Source: Ambrosia x helenae
Lineage: Eukaryota; Streptophyta; Magnoliopsida; Asterales; Asteraceae
NCBI GenBank assembly: GCA_030844895.1
Contig: CM061231.1
Location: 133,023,023 to 133,087,022 of the forward strand
Direction of reading: 5' to 3'
DNA: 64,000 nt
Shown: positions 1-10,473 of the stretch, in pieces
How positions within the stretch are numbered: position 1 is the stretch's first letter
Layout: the number at the start of each line of letters is the position of its first letter
Made by a program: the position numbers and the translations under genes
Notes under the pieces: generated by a model
What the model saw: the letters and a program-made list of their open reading frames with translations, nothing else
The model's database searches: none
What the model was told of the DNA's origin: nothing

Positions 1-1815
1 TTTATCCGGGAAGCCCATTTGAGTTAAAACTTCCAAGATAAAGCTCCAACTAATACTATCAAAGGCTTTTTCGAGGTCGATTTTCAACATGAAAGTGGGT
101 TTCTTACATTTCTTCGCCCAAGACAAGATTTCATTTACGATTAGAGGTCCATCCAGGATGTTTCGGTGGCTAAGAAAGCCGGATTGCTGCTCAGAAATTA
201 AGTATTTCAGCATGGGACGCAGGCGGTTGGCAAGAATTTTGGAGATGATCTTCGGTATACTCCCGAGCAAACTAATGGATCTGAATTCGTTTAGCGAGAC
301 CGGATCAACACATTTAGGGATTAGAACCACGAAGGAGGAGGCACAAGATTGGCTGATGGAACCGAACTCGTAGAAATCCTGCATGATGTTGAGGAGGTCG
401 TCTTTAAGATTATCCCAGAAATGCTTAAAAAACCCAAAGTTAAACCCGTCAGGCCCGGGCGCTTTGTCACTCTCGCAGTCCCAAATAGCCGATTTGATTT
501 CATCCAGGGTGAACGGTTCAATTAACCTCATGGAATCGGCCGCATCAAGCTGGTTAATGTTGGGGCAGGAGAATGAAGGACGCACAAATAAGTTTTCGCT
601 GAATTTTTTCGCGAAAAATTTTCTCGCTTCCCACTTAAGCTTAGTCGGGTCCGTGCACCACTCACCATTGATTAGAAATCCATTGATACGCTTGCAACAA
701 TTATTGAAATTTATCATGGCGTGGAAGAAGCTAGTGTTTTCGTCGCCATCGAGGGCCCACTTTGTTCTTGATTTTTGTTTGAGATCCTTTGCCTCATCCG
801 TTTTTAAACTTTCCCACTCCTTCTTTGCTTCTCCCCATAGATTTTTCTCCACATCCGAAAGCGTCCTCAGTTCAGCCATTTCATCAAAATGATTCAAGTT
901 TTTCTCACATTTCAGTTGTTGTTGCTTTTTCCTGGCTCGTTCCTTTACTAACCACACTTTAATAGCTTCTTTGACCGATTTGAGGTTTTTGGCTAGGATT
1001 TCGTCATTCTTCCCAGTGATAGATGTATCCCTTAATACATTGATGACCAACTCGTGAAAAGCCGGGGCACTAAGCCATGAGTTATAAAAGTGGAAGGACG
1101 AAGGTCCAAACGAAACTGCATCAGTGGAAAGAGTAATTGGGCTGTGATCAGAATCACGTCTCGGGTGGGCTAACACGGTTGCGTTCGGCCATTTATTCCA
1201 GAAGTCTTGAGTAACAAGAATTCGGTCGATTTTACTGAATTTGTCACCCCCATCGGATACACGTGTGAATTTTTGGCCTCCCATTGGGTATTCCATAAGG
1301 CCGTTATCGTCAATGAAATTGCTAAAGGCCTCTGCACAAGCTGGGTTAAAGACCGAGTTCATTCTCTCTTCTGGTAATCTAACTGCGTTATAATCGCCTA
1401 ATAGCAGCCAAAACCTAGGACTAGCTTCAAGTCTATCAGAAATTAGTTGCCATAAATCTTTTTTCGCATTTAAACCCTGGGGCGCATATATGTTAGCAAT
1501 ATGTACAGGCAAGCCATGTTGAGTGATCGTACCAGATAAAATCAGAACGTTCCGGTGCTTAAATGAGCTGGTACAGTTGAAAAAACCTGGATCCCATATG
1601 CAGAGCATTCCACCTGAAGTCCCTTCCGCATTCACCCAGTCCGAATTCATAGGCCTTCTCCCCAAATTTTTTAAAACCGGAATTTTGGAGCCATCACTTC
1701 GCATTGTTTCCTGAATTGCTACAAAATTTGCTCTGTGTTGTCTTATTGTATCCCCAATTGAGAGCATTTTGGGATCCTCTCCAATCCCTCTAACGTTGTA
1801 AGTTAGAAAAATCAT
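1..1815 (-). CDS. LINE ORF2: AP endonuclease + reverse transcriptase (partial)
   Basis: Reading the minus strand from the ATG at 1815 gives about 605 codons without a stop up to the window edge. The first ~240 residues are an exonuclease-endonuclease-phosphatase domain: QET near residue 35, GDYNAV near residue 140 and the terminal SDHSPI motif near residue 225. An L1-type linker follows, with the conserved KSRTKWALDGDENTSFFH block. The RT starts near residue 430: DKAPGPDGF, then LIPK, and the first catalytic aspartate in KIDLEKAFDSI near 85 on the plus strand. The start is chosen because the ATG overlaps the ORF1 stop as ATGA. The product nicks target DNA and reverse-transcribes the LINE RNA at the nick. 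The catalytic YADD box is outside the window. Confidence 0.9.
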   Translation of the reverse strand, partial: MIFLTYNVRGIGEDPKMLSIGDTIRQHRANFVAIQETMRSDGSKIPVLKNLGRRPMNSDWVNAEGTSGGMLCIWDPGFFNCTSSFKHRNVLILSGTITQHGLPVHIANIYAPQGLNAKKDLWQLISDRLEASPRFWLLLGDYNAVRLPEERMNSVFNPACAEAFSNFIDDNGLMEYPMGGQKFTRVSDGGDKFSKIDRILVTQDFWNKWPNATVLAHPRRDSDHSPITLSTDAVSFGPSSFHFYNSWLSAPAFHELVINVLRDTSITGKNDEILAKNLKSVKEAIKVWLVKERARKKQQQLKCEKNLNHFDEMAELRTLSDVEKNLWGEAKKEWESLKTDEAKDLKQKSRTKWALDGDENTSFFHAMINFNNCCKRINGFLINGEWCTDPTKLKWEARKFFAKKFSENLFVRPSFSCPNINQLDAADSMRLIEPFTLDEIKSAIWDCESDKAPGPDGFNFGFFKHFWDNLKDDLLNIMQDFYEFGSISQSCASSFVVLIPKCVDPVSLNEFRSISLLGSIPKIISKILANRLRPMLKYLISEQQSGFLSHRNILDGPLIVNEILSWAKKCKKPTFMLKIDLEKAFDSISWSFILEVLTQMGFPDK

Positions 1816-3874
1816 TGGGGAGGACAGGAATCGCCTTCATACCTGATGTTCTGTTGGAGTTGCTCTTCGAATCCATTGGTGTGAATGCCAACGGCTTCAC
1901 CAACGGCAGATGTTTCACAGGTTTCGGTTTGGATGGTGGTGGAGGGCGTAGGTAATTGAGGGGAAGGGGAGGGGGAAATAGTAGGGGTAATAACAGTTGA
2001 CGAACCAGCTGCGAAGTTAAAAACATGGCCAGCCAGAGGAGGAGGGGGTGGAGGTGAAAGGGTATCCAAGAGGTTCAGGTCGCACGGTACAGGGAGAAGG
2101 GAAAAGGTTTTCGGGTGTGGTGCACGTTTGGGTATCTTAGACCTGTGGGAAAGAGAGGATAATGTGGGAAGGGCAGATTTGAATGGGCCAAAGGTGGAGT
2201 TAGATTGGAGGCCAGGGGTAATGGAGTTGGGCTCAACAAAATGGTCCAGAAGGTCATCTAGGCCCAAGGAATCGGGTGAAGCAAGCCTAGGCCTTTTTCT
2301 ATGGGGGACCCCATTGCTCCTGGGAGGGGAAACACCTGCCTTAAAAATGGAAGTATCCAGCTGGGTCCCACCACCATGTGGGACAAAATCATTATTATCT
2401 TTAATAGACTTGGGGTTAGTTCCCATGCATGCAGCATTGATTTGTGGTGGTTCCAAAGTTATGGGTGTTTCAACTTCCAGCGAGAGACCATTGGAATGCC
2501 CCTCGTTCAATGGCTGTTCCTCTTCCCGACTAGCCGGAATATCACCGTCGACCATTTCCGAGCTATCTACATTTACCTGAACGTCTTCATTCATCGAAAT
2601 CGCGTTGTTCAGCATTTCCAGCACATCGTTGCTATCCAAGGTCGTTTGATCTATGCTTGCCGTTTTGTCCGGGACGATTTCACCTTCTTCTATTTTCTGT
2701 TCAGCTGTGCTAGTTTGCATGGCATCGAATTTCGCCGAGTTTTCTTTAGATGATCAGAAATCTGGGACCCAAAACTCATTCACTTCTTGAACCCAGACTT
2801 TGAAAACTTGACCTTGGCATTGAACCTGGATTTCACCATTAACTTTGTTCCCATGCTTAACTAAAATTCCCATCTCCTCAAAAGATAGATTGCCATCTTT
2901 AATTGATGCTTGGGATTCATGCACGATCGTTCCAAATTTTTCACCAATCGAGTTGAATACTTGTTTGTCCCAGAATTGAGCCGGAACACCAGCAATCTTA
3001 ATCCATGCCACCCTTTCATAGTCTATGGTTTGCTCCGTCCATAGGTCCAGGGACGAGAACCATTGGTTAAAGCTATCACTTTTTGTTGACAGGAACTCCT
3101 TAGCTTCAAATGAACTATTAAAAGCCAAGAGAACATGAAGTCCTCCATAGTAACAGAGCGTAATATTGGCTGCACCAACGATGTCCAGGAATTGTTCCAT
3201 GCACGATAATTTGTTTAAATCCACCGCCTTGCCGATGAGGGAACATTTTTTCCACGAGGAGGATTCAAGGAGAGGCCGGAAGGGTAGGTTGACTGATAAG
3301 AAATCCAAGCGATGGTCAGGAATACCAGTGGCCACCGCTTGATAAGAAGAGCCATTGGGTAGTGACTGGTTGAGGGTGGTGTGACAAGGTGGGGGAGGGG
3401 GGGAGGATGACAGTGGGAATGGGGAGGGGGAGGGTGACGGTGGGGGTAGGTGGGATGGGAAGGAGGATGACGGTGTGGATGGGTGGGGTGGGTTGTTACA
3501 GGTTTCTTGCTCAGCTTCCCAAACTTAGCAATATTAGCAATCACCCGGTTTCTTCCCATGGTAACTTGGCTTAGTAGTTTTGCTGATTCTTGTCCATTAA
3601 CAACATCTTCAAATCTTATGAACCCAAAGTATCTACCCAACTTGTCCTTCCTTTTTGTAAGATAAGCATCAACCATAAGACCAAAGGATTTGAACTCTCT
3701 CCAAAGATCTTCCAATGAACACCAAGTTGGCATATTCGTGACAAAAAAGGTGGTTGTACGGTCGTTCTCGATATATTGATTTGGTTGCATACACGGTTGA
3801 GATCTCCTACGTCGACGGGGAAACTCCCAGCCCTCATCACCTGTTCCATTACCTGCAGCTTCAGTCTCACTCAA
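1812..3874 (-). pseudogene. LINE ORF1, RRM-type nucleic-acid-binding protein, broken
   Basis: The N-terminal piece (from the ATG at 3872-3874) has an RRM at about residues 40-110, with RNP2-like FFVTNM and RNP1-like RYFGFIRF. A Pro/His-rich tract follows. In that tract a G/C homopolymer region at about 3390-3420 shifts the frame, and the sequence continues in another frame (2754-3335 and just upstream) with a beta-rich DUF4283-like segment. An in-frame TGA at 2754-2756 precedes the last 302 codons, a Pro/Ser-rich tail ending at 1812. ORF1 proteins coat LINE RNA and act as chaperones. One frameshift and one nonsense codon make this a pseudogene; the homopolymer shift could also be a sequencing error. 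Confidence 0.8.
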
Positions 3875-3963
3875 TCTCTCTCTCGCTCATGTTCTTCTCT
3901 CCCACTCTCACTCTCTCTCTCACTCTCTTTCTCTCTCTCGCTCATTTTCTCTCTCTGTCAGAT
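3875..3963 (-). promoter_or_regulatory. LINE 5' leader, CT/GA microsatellite
   Basis: Between the ORF1 ATG and the CACTA sequence lies a pyrimidine-rich stretch of CTCT and CACT repeats (plus-strand view). It occupies the 5' UTR position, where LINEs keep an internal promoter. No specific promoter motif is recognisable. Confidence 0.4.
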
Positions 3964-4029
3964 GACAAATTTTTTTGATGACATACATTCTTGACACACC
4001 TTTGTGACACTCATTTTGCGTGTCATGGT

Positions 4030-6209
4030 TTTTTTTTTACCTAAAAAAAAATTCTGCAAAATGACTAATATCCCTAGATTTATATTTAAATTTATAATTA
4101 CAAAATCAATAAATTTGATAATAAAACTGCATATATTATATATACCACCAAAAAATCCATTACAATATAAGCATTTATCGAATCATACCACAAGTATTAA
4201 CGGTTACAAAAATATTGTGTCATTACGTTAGTCTACCTTAACATACGGATCACTTGAAAATAAAGGTTGCGGCATAACATGACCATTCTTCACGACTGAC
4301 ATCAATATCCGCATCCGTGTAAACATCTACTCCTCCCTCAACCTGAGACAACAATTAAATTAATAAGATGAAGGTTAAGGTTCATGATGGTTTTAGTTTC
4401 AAGAAAACAAGAATGGCTAGAATTTGACTCGAGCAACTTGAACAAACTCCTCCTTGAACAAACTCTTTCATGGATTTCATCACATAGAAAACACATTCGG
4501 TTTTTCCTTGCTGGCATGCACACCACATATTAAAAAAAAATCCAATTTAGTAGATGAAGTTAAAGTTGCTATTTAAACATACAACTAGAGTGTGTGACGG
4601 GCACGCAACCATTCTTTCGGCACGTCGTGTCACGCCACGCTAAACTGGTACATTCCAAAGCACAGGCACTAAATGAATATGATGACCAATTAAACACAAA
4701 AAAAGGCAAGTACGTACCTCAAATATGTATAAATAACTCTGTTGGGAATTAATATAACTAACTGCTGCTAAGATCGCTTGTTACAAACAATATACATCAT
4801 AACAGCTCAGAACGACTTATTACTAATATTACATCCATGAAGCAAGGCAAATAGGAGTATCATAGCCAGCTAATGCATGTATCACAATTAAAATTATATT
4901 TGTAAATAGCCATCAGCGACTTGCCTAAATACATCGCACACATGAGGCAAGTCTAATAACCAGCCATACACCTAGAAAAAAACACTGAACTTACAAACAA
5001 CAATAAGCAAATACCTGCATAGACCAACAGTAGTCGCACTACACATCTCTCGCTGAGAAACCATAAAATGGTTCTTGAGATGGGCAAAACAGGTGGAAGG
5101 GCAGGATTAGAAGCCACGAAACCACATGGACAGTCGACAAGGTAAAAACCCTGAAATGCAAATTAACAACAATGCCATCGGCTCATGTTAGCAAGACGGG
5201 GCAATTCAATCCGTTGTAGTTTAAATATATTTGAATTTGAATATCTTTCAATCAGTCGGATTAAAAAGGCAGCCATATTTCACTTATTTACCAATGAACA
5301 GAACCAAGTGACCTTATTACTGAATATGCAACTAGGGGTTTTCATCGGTACAGGTTGCAGGTTAATCAGTTTCCTCAGTTCAGATTCTTTGGTTTTGCAG
5401 TTTTTTTGGGTGGAACCGAAAACCGAACCGAAAAAACAAATAGGAATTCAGTTTGTAATCTGATGTCATTAATATTTAGTTTGAGTTGCAAGAAGATTCA
5501 AAGAACTCTCTCTCTCTCTCCAACTACTAAACAACAATCTGACTGATGTCTACTTTCAAATCAAATCTTGTTGGATTAGATTTCACATATCTATCTAAAA
5601 GATGCAGAAAGCCAAAAGTATTTTATCTAAGTTCTAAACGAGAACTCACAAAGTGCTGGAATCTAACATAATAGTTAGTTGCTTGCTTTTGTCAAACAAA
5701 ATCGATGAAGACTAAAGATCAGGTGGGTGGGTAGCAGACTTGATGGATGCCATTTTAAGTCAGAATCACACTTGTAGCATAAAATCAACATAAACGTTAC
5801 ACCAATGGTTAATCAATATGCCTCATCCATGATCCATCAGCCCTAATGATGAAACTACTTGTACAAAATTTAAAACATCATTCATCTAATAGGAACAAAC
5901 TACATATATGGAGATTCTATTGAGATTCAAGAAAACAAACATCTCACATAGACATTTTATCGAACGTGTGGCGTGCGTTACTGAATCGGGCAAAAATATA
6001 AGCTACTTCATGTCGATCATCCCCAAATTCGTAAACAATAAACATGATTCAAGATGTAATTATAAACAAATAATCATATAATCACATGACTAATGAGAAT
6101 CGAACAAGATCGGAAAGCTAATAGATAAGAAGAAGGAAAAGATTGATTGATGATAAATTAGTGAATATACCTCTATAGTTATATAAGTAGAAATAATAAA
6201 CAAACTTAC
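4030..6209. other. CACTA interior, no supported gene
   Basis: AT-rich sequence with no ORF above ~90 codons that looks coding. On the minus strand a pyrimidine tract ending TTGTTGTCTCAG near 4345 precedes an open stretch of about 30 codons (ending near 4250), which could be a terminal exon of a captured gene. A minus-strand open stretch near 5090-5160 is similarly isolated. I recognise neither. A short CT microsatellite lies at 5505-5522. Confidence 0.3.
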
Positions 6210-6321
6210 ATAGGAAATCAATGAGGAGCCGATCGTCGAAGAGACGGCCGGTGGACCGGCCAAAGAAAGTGCAGCCGTAGGGAAAGGTGACGGAGTAACT
6301 AAGGCTGGCGACTGCGTTCAA
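6210..6321 (-). pseudogene. Captured first exon of a GDSL esterase/lipase-like gene
   Basis: The minus-strand translation has FPYGCTFFGRSTGRLFDDRLLIDFL. This closely follows the plant GDSL esterase/lipase block PYG-TFF-RPTGR-SDGRLIIDF that ends exon 1 of this family. The open frame is followed exactly at that point by a GTAAGT donor (6204-6209 on the plus strand), matching the family's first intron position. The N-terminal GDSL catalytic block is missing and no later exons are recognisable. It lies inside the CACTA element, so I read it as a transduplicated host-gene fragment. The residue match is seen directly; the family assignment is from knowledge of the conserved block. Confidence 0.6.
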
Positions 6322-6423
6322 AGGTGGGTGTTAGCTGATGAACGATGGAGGATTGATTAGGTTAAAAGAAATGAAGCTGGGAATTACATGGTTGTGACGA
6401 TTGGTGTGATGAGTTTGGTTATC

Positions 6424-6841
6424 TAGGGGTTTTTTTTTAACTTATAACTTTTCCAAAAAGTTAATAAGTTACAAAAAGTGTTTGGCAAAAGGAAAATGAC
6501 TTTTTGTTTTAACTTTTTGTAAGCCTATGATAAGTTGTTTTGGAAAAGTAAGGCAGGAGTGACTTTTTGAACCTCCTTATAACTTATTGATGGTTATTTA
6601 CCTACATGCCCTTATTATATCCTTACACCTTCCCTCCTTTTACCCTTTTTGGTCATTTTACCTAAATAAGTTAAACCAAACACTTTTTACAAACTAACTT
6701 ATCAACTTATTGTTTTTCCCCACCACATAAGCTAATCCAAACATTTTTTTAAAAACTTCTTTTTAAAAAGTCATAAGTTAATAAGTCCTTTTAACAAAAA
6801 GTCCTTTTTGCTTCAAATAAGTTTATCCAAACATGCCCTAA
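6424..6841. mobile_element. MITE-like inverted-repeat element
   Basis: The segment begins TAGGGGTTTT and ends CATGCCCTA. Variants of ACTTATTAACTTTTT occur in both orientations along it (for example AAGTTAATAAGTTA and ACTTATCAACTTA), so it could fold back on itself. Ends resemble TAGGG/CCCTA inverted termini only loosely, and I see no clean target duplication. It lies inside the CACTA portion. Confidence 0.4.
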
Positions 6842-7110
6842 GATTAGAAATTTGGGAATGATGTTATGGTGGGAAACTTTAACTTTTCAAATTTTTGAAA
6901 CTTACCGTGACATTTAAAGATGACATACCAAAACTGAGTGTCATGAATTCTTCAAACAATGACACTTAAAATAACATACAAAAATTTGTGTCATATATCT
7001 TTCAGATTTAATAGAAGATGACAGTTTTTTCATGACATACACATTTGCATGTCATAAAATTGGTGTATGTCATAATTTGTGTGTCATTAAAGGTATATTT
7101 TGTAGTAGTG

Positions 7111-8457
7111 ATAATTAACAATGATCTGTCATCAACTTTGTTGCTGTAAAATAAAACAAATTATATTCTTACCAAGTTGACTACATCAGTGAATATATAT
7201 GTAGTTAGTGTGTTCTTATATATAATAGTAGGTTAAAAAAACATATATACTATCTTAACATGATTAGTAACCGCCTAGAAATGCTTAATGGATTACCTCA
7301 ACACAATTTGCTTTTTTTTTTTTTTTTTTTTTTTTTTTTGCATGAGCAAAAAGCCACTTATAAAATTCGTTTTTTTTTTTTCGTTTTTTGTATAGCATTA
7401 TGGCCCTCGTTGGAAATATAATAAAACGCTTGTTAGTTTGGTGTAATCTTTTTTAAAATGTCATATATAAAAGTTATAATCGTTTAAAAATTGTGAGAGG
7501 AAGTACATGTGTCATGCACAAGAGAGAGAAAAAGACTTTTGAAGGAAAATCAAGGGATGAGAAAGCCACACCTAGTGCTATGTGGCATAGCCCTTTCCGT
7601 TTATTATATATATAGATAATACAATATTTTCTGTTGATTACAAAATATATCGCCGATAGAATGTAATAATATTATCTTCTTCCAATTGTTATACAAGAAC
7701 TCTAAATCATAGATTAAGCATAGAAACCGAAATAGTAATCATGATGAGCTTGATATTTCTCACTATAAGGCTATAGCCTCTTGCTTTATAGCCAAAGCCC
7801 ACTACTCATTCCTCTTTTTCTTCTTCAGTACTTAGTCCGAAACTGCGAGTCCTACCTTTACAACATCAGCTATTTCTCTGCATTAACAACTAAGTCATTG
7901 GATCTTAATTACATCAAACTAAAATAGACAAAACCAGAGCAAATTTTCACTCTTAAATAGCCTTCAAGATACATTACATTTGTCAGTAACCTCAGCCGCC
8001 CATTCATAGAGTCGTTCCTACGTGTAATTATATAACCATATTAGGGATAATAAAATATACATACATACTCAAATAGCAAAATGCAGTTGACAGTGGGAAA
8101 GCCTTGAATTGACTGTCGAAATACAGTTGTTTCCGGGAAGGCCCCAGACTTTTGCAAAACTGTGATATCCCTGTCCATGAACGTACAAACTTCGTCCATG
8201 GGGTATTCAAGTAGGTTTTGGGCGATGAAGTCCTTAGGGACTCCAACAGTGCAAGTGGCTCGGGTTTTTTTTTTTCCATGATTTTTTTTGTTAGAAAATG
8301 ATTTGCAGGTTTGGAAGAAGAAAGAAGAGAGAAACGTATCTTTTACTATGGTCTTGATGTGGATTTAAAGGGGAAGAAAGATCAGTAAACATAGAGGCTT
8401 ATGAGATAAAGTATAATGGTCATCCCGAAATTATTGGCTAGTATATAGCATCAGGGA
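7111..8457. other. Intergenic, AT-rich; possible Helitron 5' end
   Basis: Long poly-T tracts lie at 7312-7339 and 7370-7381. Read on the minus strand, the sequence starting at 7616 is TCTATATATATAATAAACGG preceded by A, which looks like a plant Helitron 5' end. No matching 3' hairpin/CTRR was found to the left. A minus-strand open frame at 8028-8279 (83 codons) has no recognisable domain and I do not call it a gene. Confidence 0.3.
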
Positions 8458-9182
8458 TGTCAGACAGTTGTCACATCAAATTGTGATAAGATGAAAAAAT
8501 TATTACCGTTAGGGTTATAACGGTAATATTTTTTGGGGACAATTGTTTGTGGTGAAATTCACAGGATTTTATTTAGTTGTATTCTAAATGTACATCTTCA
8601 GGATATCAAAGATGATACTAAGTCCGGGATATAACTATGTATTATCTTATGTGTACATCCTGAGGATGGGCTAATAGTTTAATTTATTCTTATTCAAATG
8701 CGTGTATCAATTGGATGAATATAGTGGATGACTAAGTCTTGCATAATCTTCGTAGAGTTGGTTGATGACCGTTTGGAGGTCATGTGAATGTGGGAAGACT
8801 TGCAAACGGCTAGTGGACTTAGTGGACTTAGTTGATGTTATCCCGAATATTTCGGGATAGTAGTTGTTATCTCTTTACTATAAATAGGGATGTGTGGAAC
8901 TATCACATGACACAACACTTGCTATTATTTCACTCTATTGCTACTTTCTCAGCTTCCACACACTTACACACTCATTATTGTAATTATAGTTAATCGTTCA
9001 CCACATTTCCAAAGTTGTATCATTTAAATTTTTACTTAATAATAATAACAAAGGCAGAGCATTAGGCTCCTCCCGGGGATTTGTGCCGGCGATCTATATA
9101 GATCAAGAGCTTTTCTCGTACATCGAGTGTTCTTGTGTTTTTTGTTTCATTTTCATTAGCATAATTAAGTTTTCCTATCACA
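8458..9182 (+). promoter_or_regulatory. LTR-like promoter and leader, possible degraded solo LTR
   Basis: A TATA box (CTATAAATA, 8878-8886) lies about 20 bp after a perfect inverted repeat, ATCCCGAA-TAT-TTCGGGAT (8840-8858). A leader rich in CACACTTACACACTC follows, then a GC-richer stretch (9061-9110). The layout resembles the U3-R-U5 of an LTR, and the segment can be bounded by TG near 8458 and CA near 9182, but no target duplication or PBS was found. Boundaries are guesses. Confidence 0.3.
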
Positions 9183-10239
9183 GCTCCATCCTGAGGATAC
9201 AACTGTCTATTTTATCTTATCTACTTTGACATCCTGATCATAGTTGTTAAACTTATTCTTTTGCGTCATAAACTTAACCATCCTCTGAATACAACTGATT
9301 TTATATCTAACAAACATCTTTAGCACACTACCTCCGTCTCTCCATCATGAACCTTCGCGACTCGCCGGCTCCGTTCCCTGAACAGTGATCGTGACCCGTG
9401 AGGTACTTATTAGTGTCTATAATTGATTATATGATTTTTTTGTTATAAATTATAATTTGGGTTTATAATTAATTGTTTATTTTATAAATTATAATTTGTG
9501 TTTTGGGTTTATAGTTGATTGTTTATGTTATAATTATAAGTAGTGGTTGATTTTGAAAGTTTGATTAATTGATTAGGTTTTTTATTTTTACTTTTGTGCG
9601 ATTGTGAAGATCCAACCACATTCTAATCCTAAACAAATGCTTATTAGCAATTTGTTTAAAAGAAAAGGCCCAGGTATTGATAATAAGGATACACAAGTGA
9701 ATGATGATATTGAATACAAAAGAATGATGATGTTGCTAATAATAATAATAATGATATGCAAACGAATGATGATGTTGCTACAACTATAAGTCCAAATCTT
9801 CCTAATTCTTCGTCTTCAATTGTGAGGTCATATATTTATTTGAATGTTCTTCGTTCGGTACGTGTGAAACTTTATCTAGTATCATGTTTTAATTTTTATT
9901 TTGTTCACATTATATGAAACTACGCCAATTTTTTTTAACGTTACTCCTCATATTTTTCTAGATCAGCCATTGATGTAAAATCGGTATTTAAAATTGTTGA
10001 GCTTGTTGAAAGCATGGATTTTGATCTTGTGGAAAACCGACATATCTAAATTTAAAAATCCATATTGAAATACTTAAAATCCTAGTAACCTCAGGATTTG
10101 AAATTGTGGAAAACCGCGGTTTGGGTTTTCTTCTTTTCATTTAGTAATTGTGTAAACAGGGTATTGTCATCCATGATTTCGATATGGTAAGATTTTAGAG
10201 GAAGTTTAAATTCTGGGATGTGTGTCAAATGGTTTGTAC
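9183..10239. other. No supported gene
   Basis: AT-rich sequence. A 61-codon plus-strand frame at 9604-9789 contains a lysine-rich N-terminus and then an ATGATG-type microsatellite. It faintly resembles the start of a hAT transposase but lacks any BED finger, so it is not called. CATAGTTGTTAAAC at 9243-9256 matches the left tip of the neighbouring hAT element and may be a relic end. Confidence 0.25.
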
Positions 10240-10473
10240 CATAGTTGTTAAAAGTCACCGCCTCTTGAGCTAGGCCCATTTTTTAGGCGAGGCAATGCAT
10301 TTGTGTTTTGAGTCGAGGAAATTGCACTTTAATTCTTCAGGTTGCAGTTTTGGCATAGATCTCAGCTAGATTCCCGAATTTCGGAGAGTTTCCAGCCAAA
10401 TTCGTTAAATTATGGCAAGATTCCAGTTAGATTTATACTTTTATCTTAGTAAAAACTACTCCTATACACTTTA

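Larger units (their letters stand above)
1..3963 (-). mobile_element. L1-type LINE non-LTR retrotransposon, 3' part outside window
   Basis: Minus-strand LINE with a CT-rich 5' leader, an ORF1 carrying an RRM, and an ORF2 carrying an AP endonuclease followed by reverse transcriptase. The 3' half of the RT, the rest of ORF2 and the poly-A tail lie beyond the left edge, so its target-site duplication cannot be checked. The right boundary is placed where the CT-rich leader gives way to the subterminal repeats of the CACTA element, into which the LINE appears to have inserted. ORF2 is open throughout the visible part, whereas ORF1 is broken, so this copy is probably inactive. Confidence 0.9.
3964..7110. 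mobile_element. CACTA (En/Spm-type) transposon, right part, non-autonomous
   Basis: The right end reads, on the minus strand, CACTACTACAAAATATACC (7092-7110), the canonical CACTA terminus. Next to it are many subterminal copies of TGACATAC and GTGTCAT in both orientations (6905-7090). The same words recur at 3978-4027 beside the LINE, so that region is subterminal or internal CACTA sequence as well. The opposite terminus is not in the window, probably because the LINE separates it. No transposase-like reading frame is present. The 3-bp duplication cannot be tested without the other end. Confidence 0.75.

Noticed and set aside
89..892. Plus-strand frames of 94 and 169 codons
   Set aside because: Shadows of the LINE ORF2 on the opposite strand.
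3389..3665. Gly/Arg-rich plus-strand frames
   Set aside because: Antisense of the Pro/His-rich tract of LINE ORF1.
9604..9789. hAT transposase start
   Set aside because: Only a lysine-rich stretch and a microsatellite; no zinc finger or later domain.
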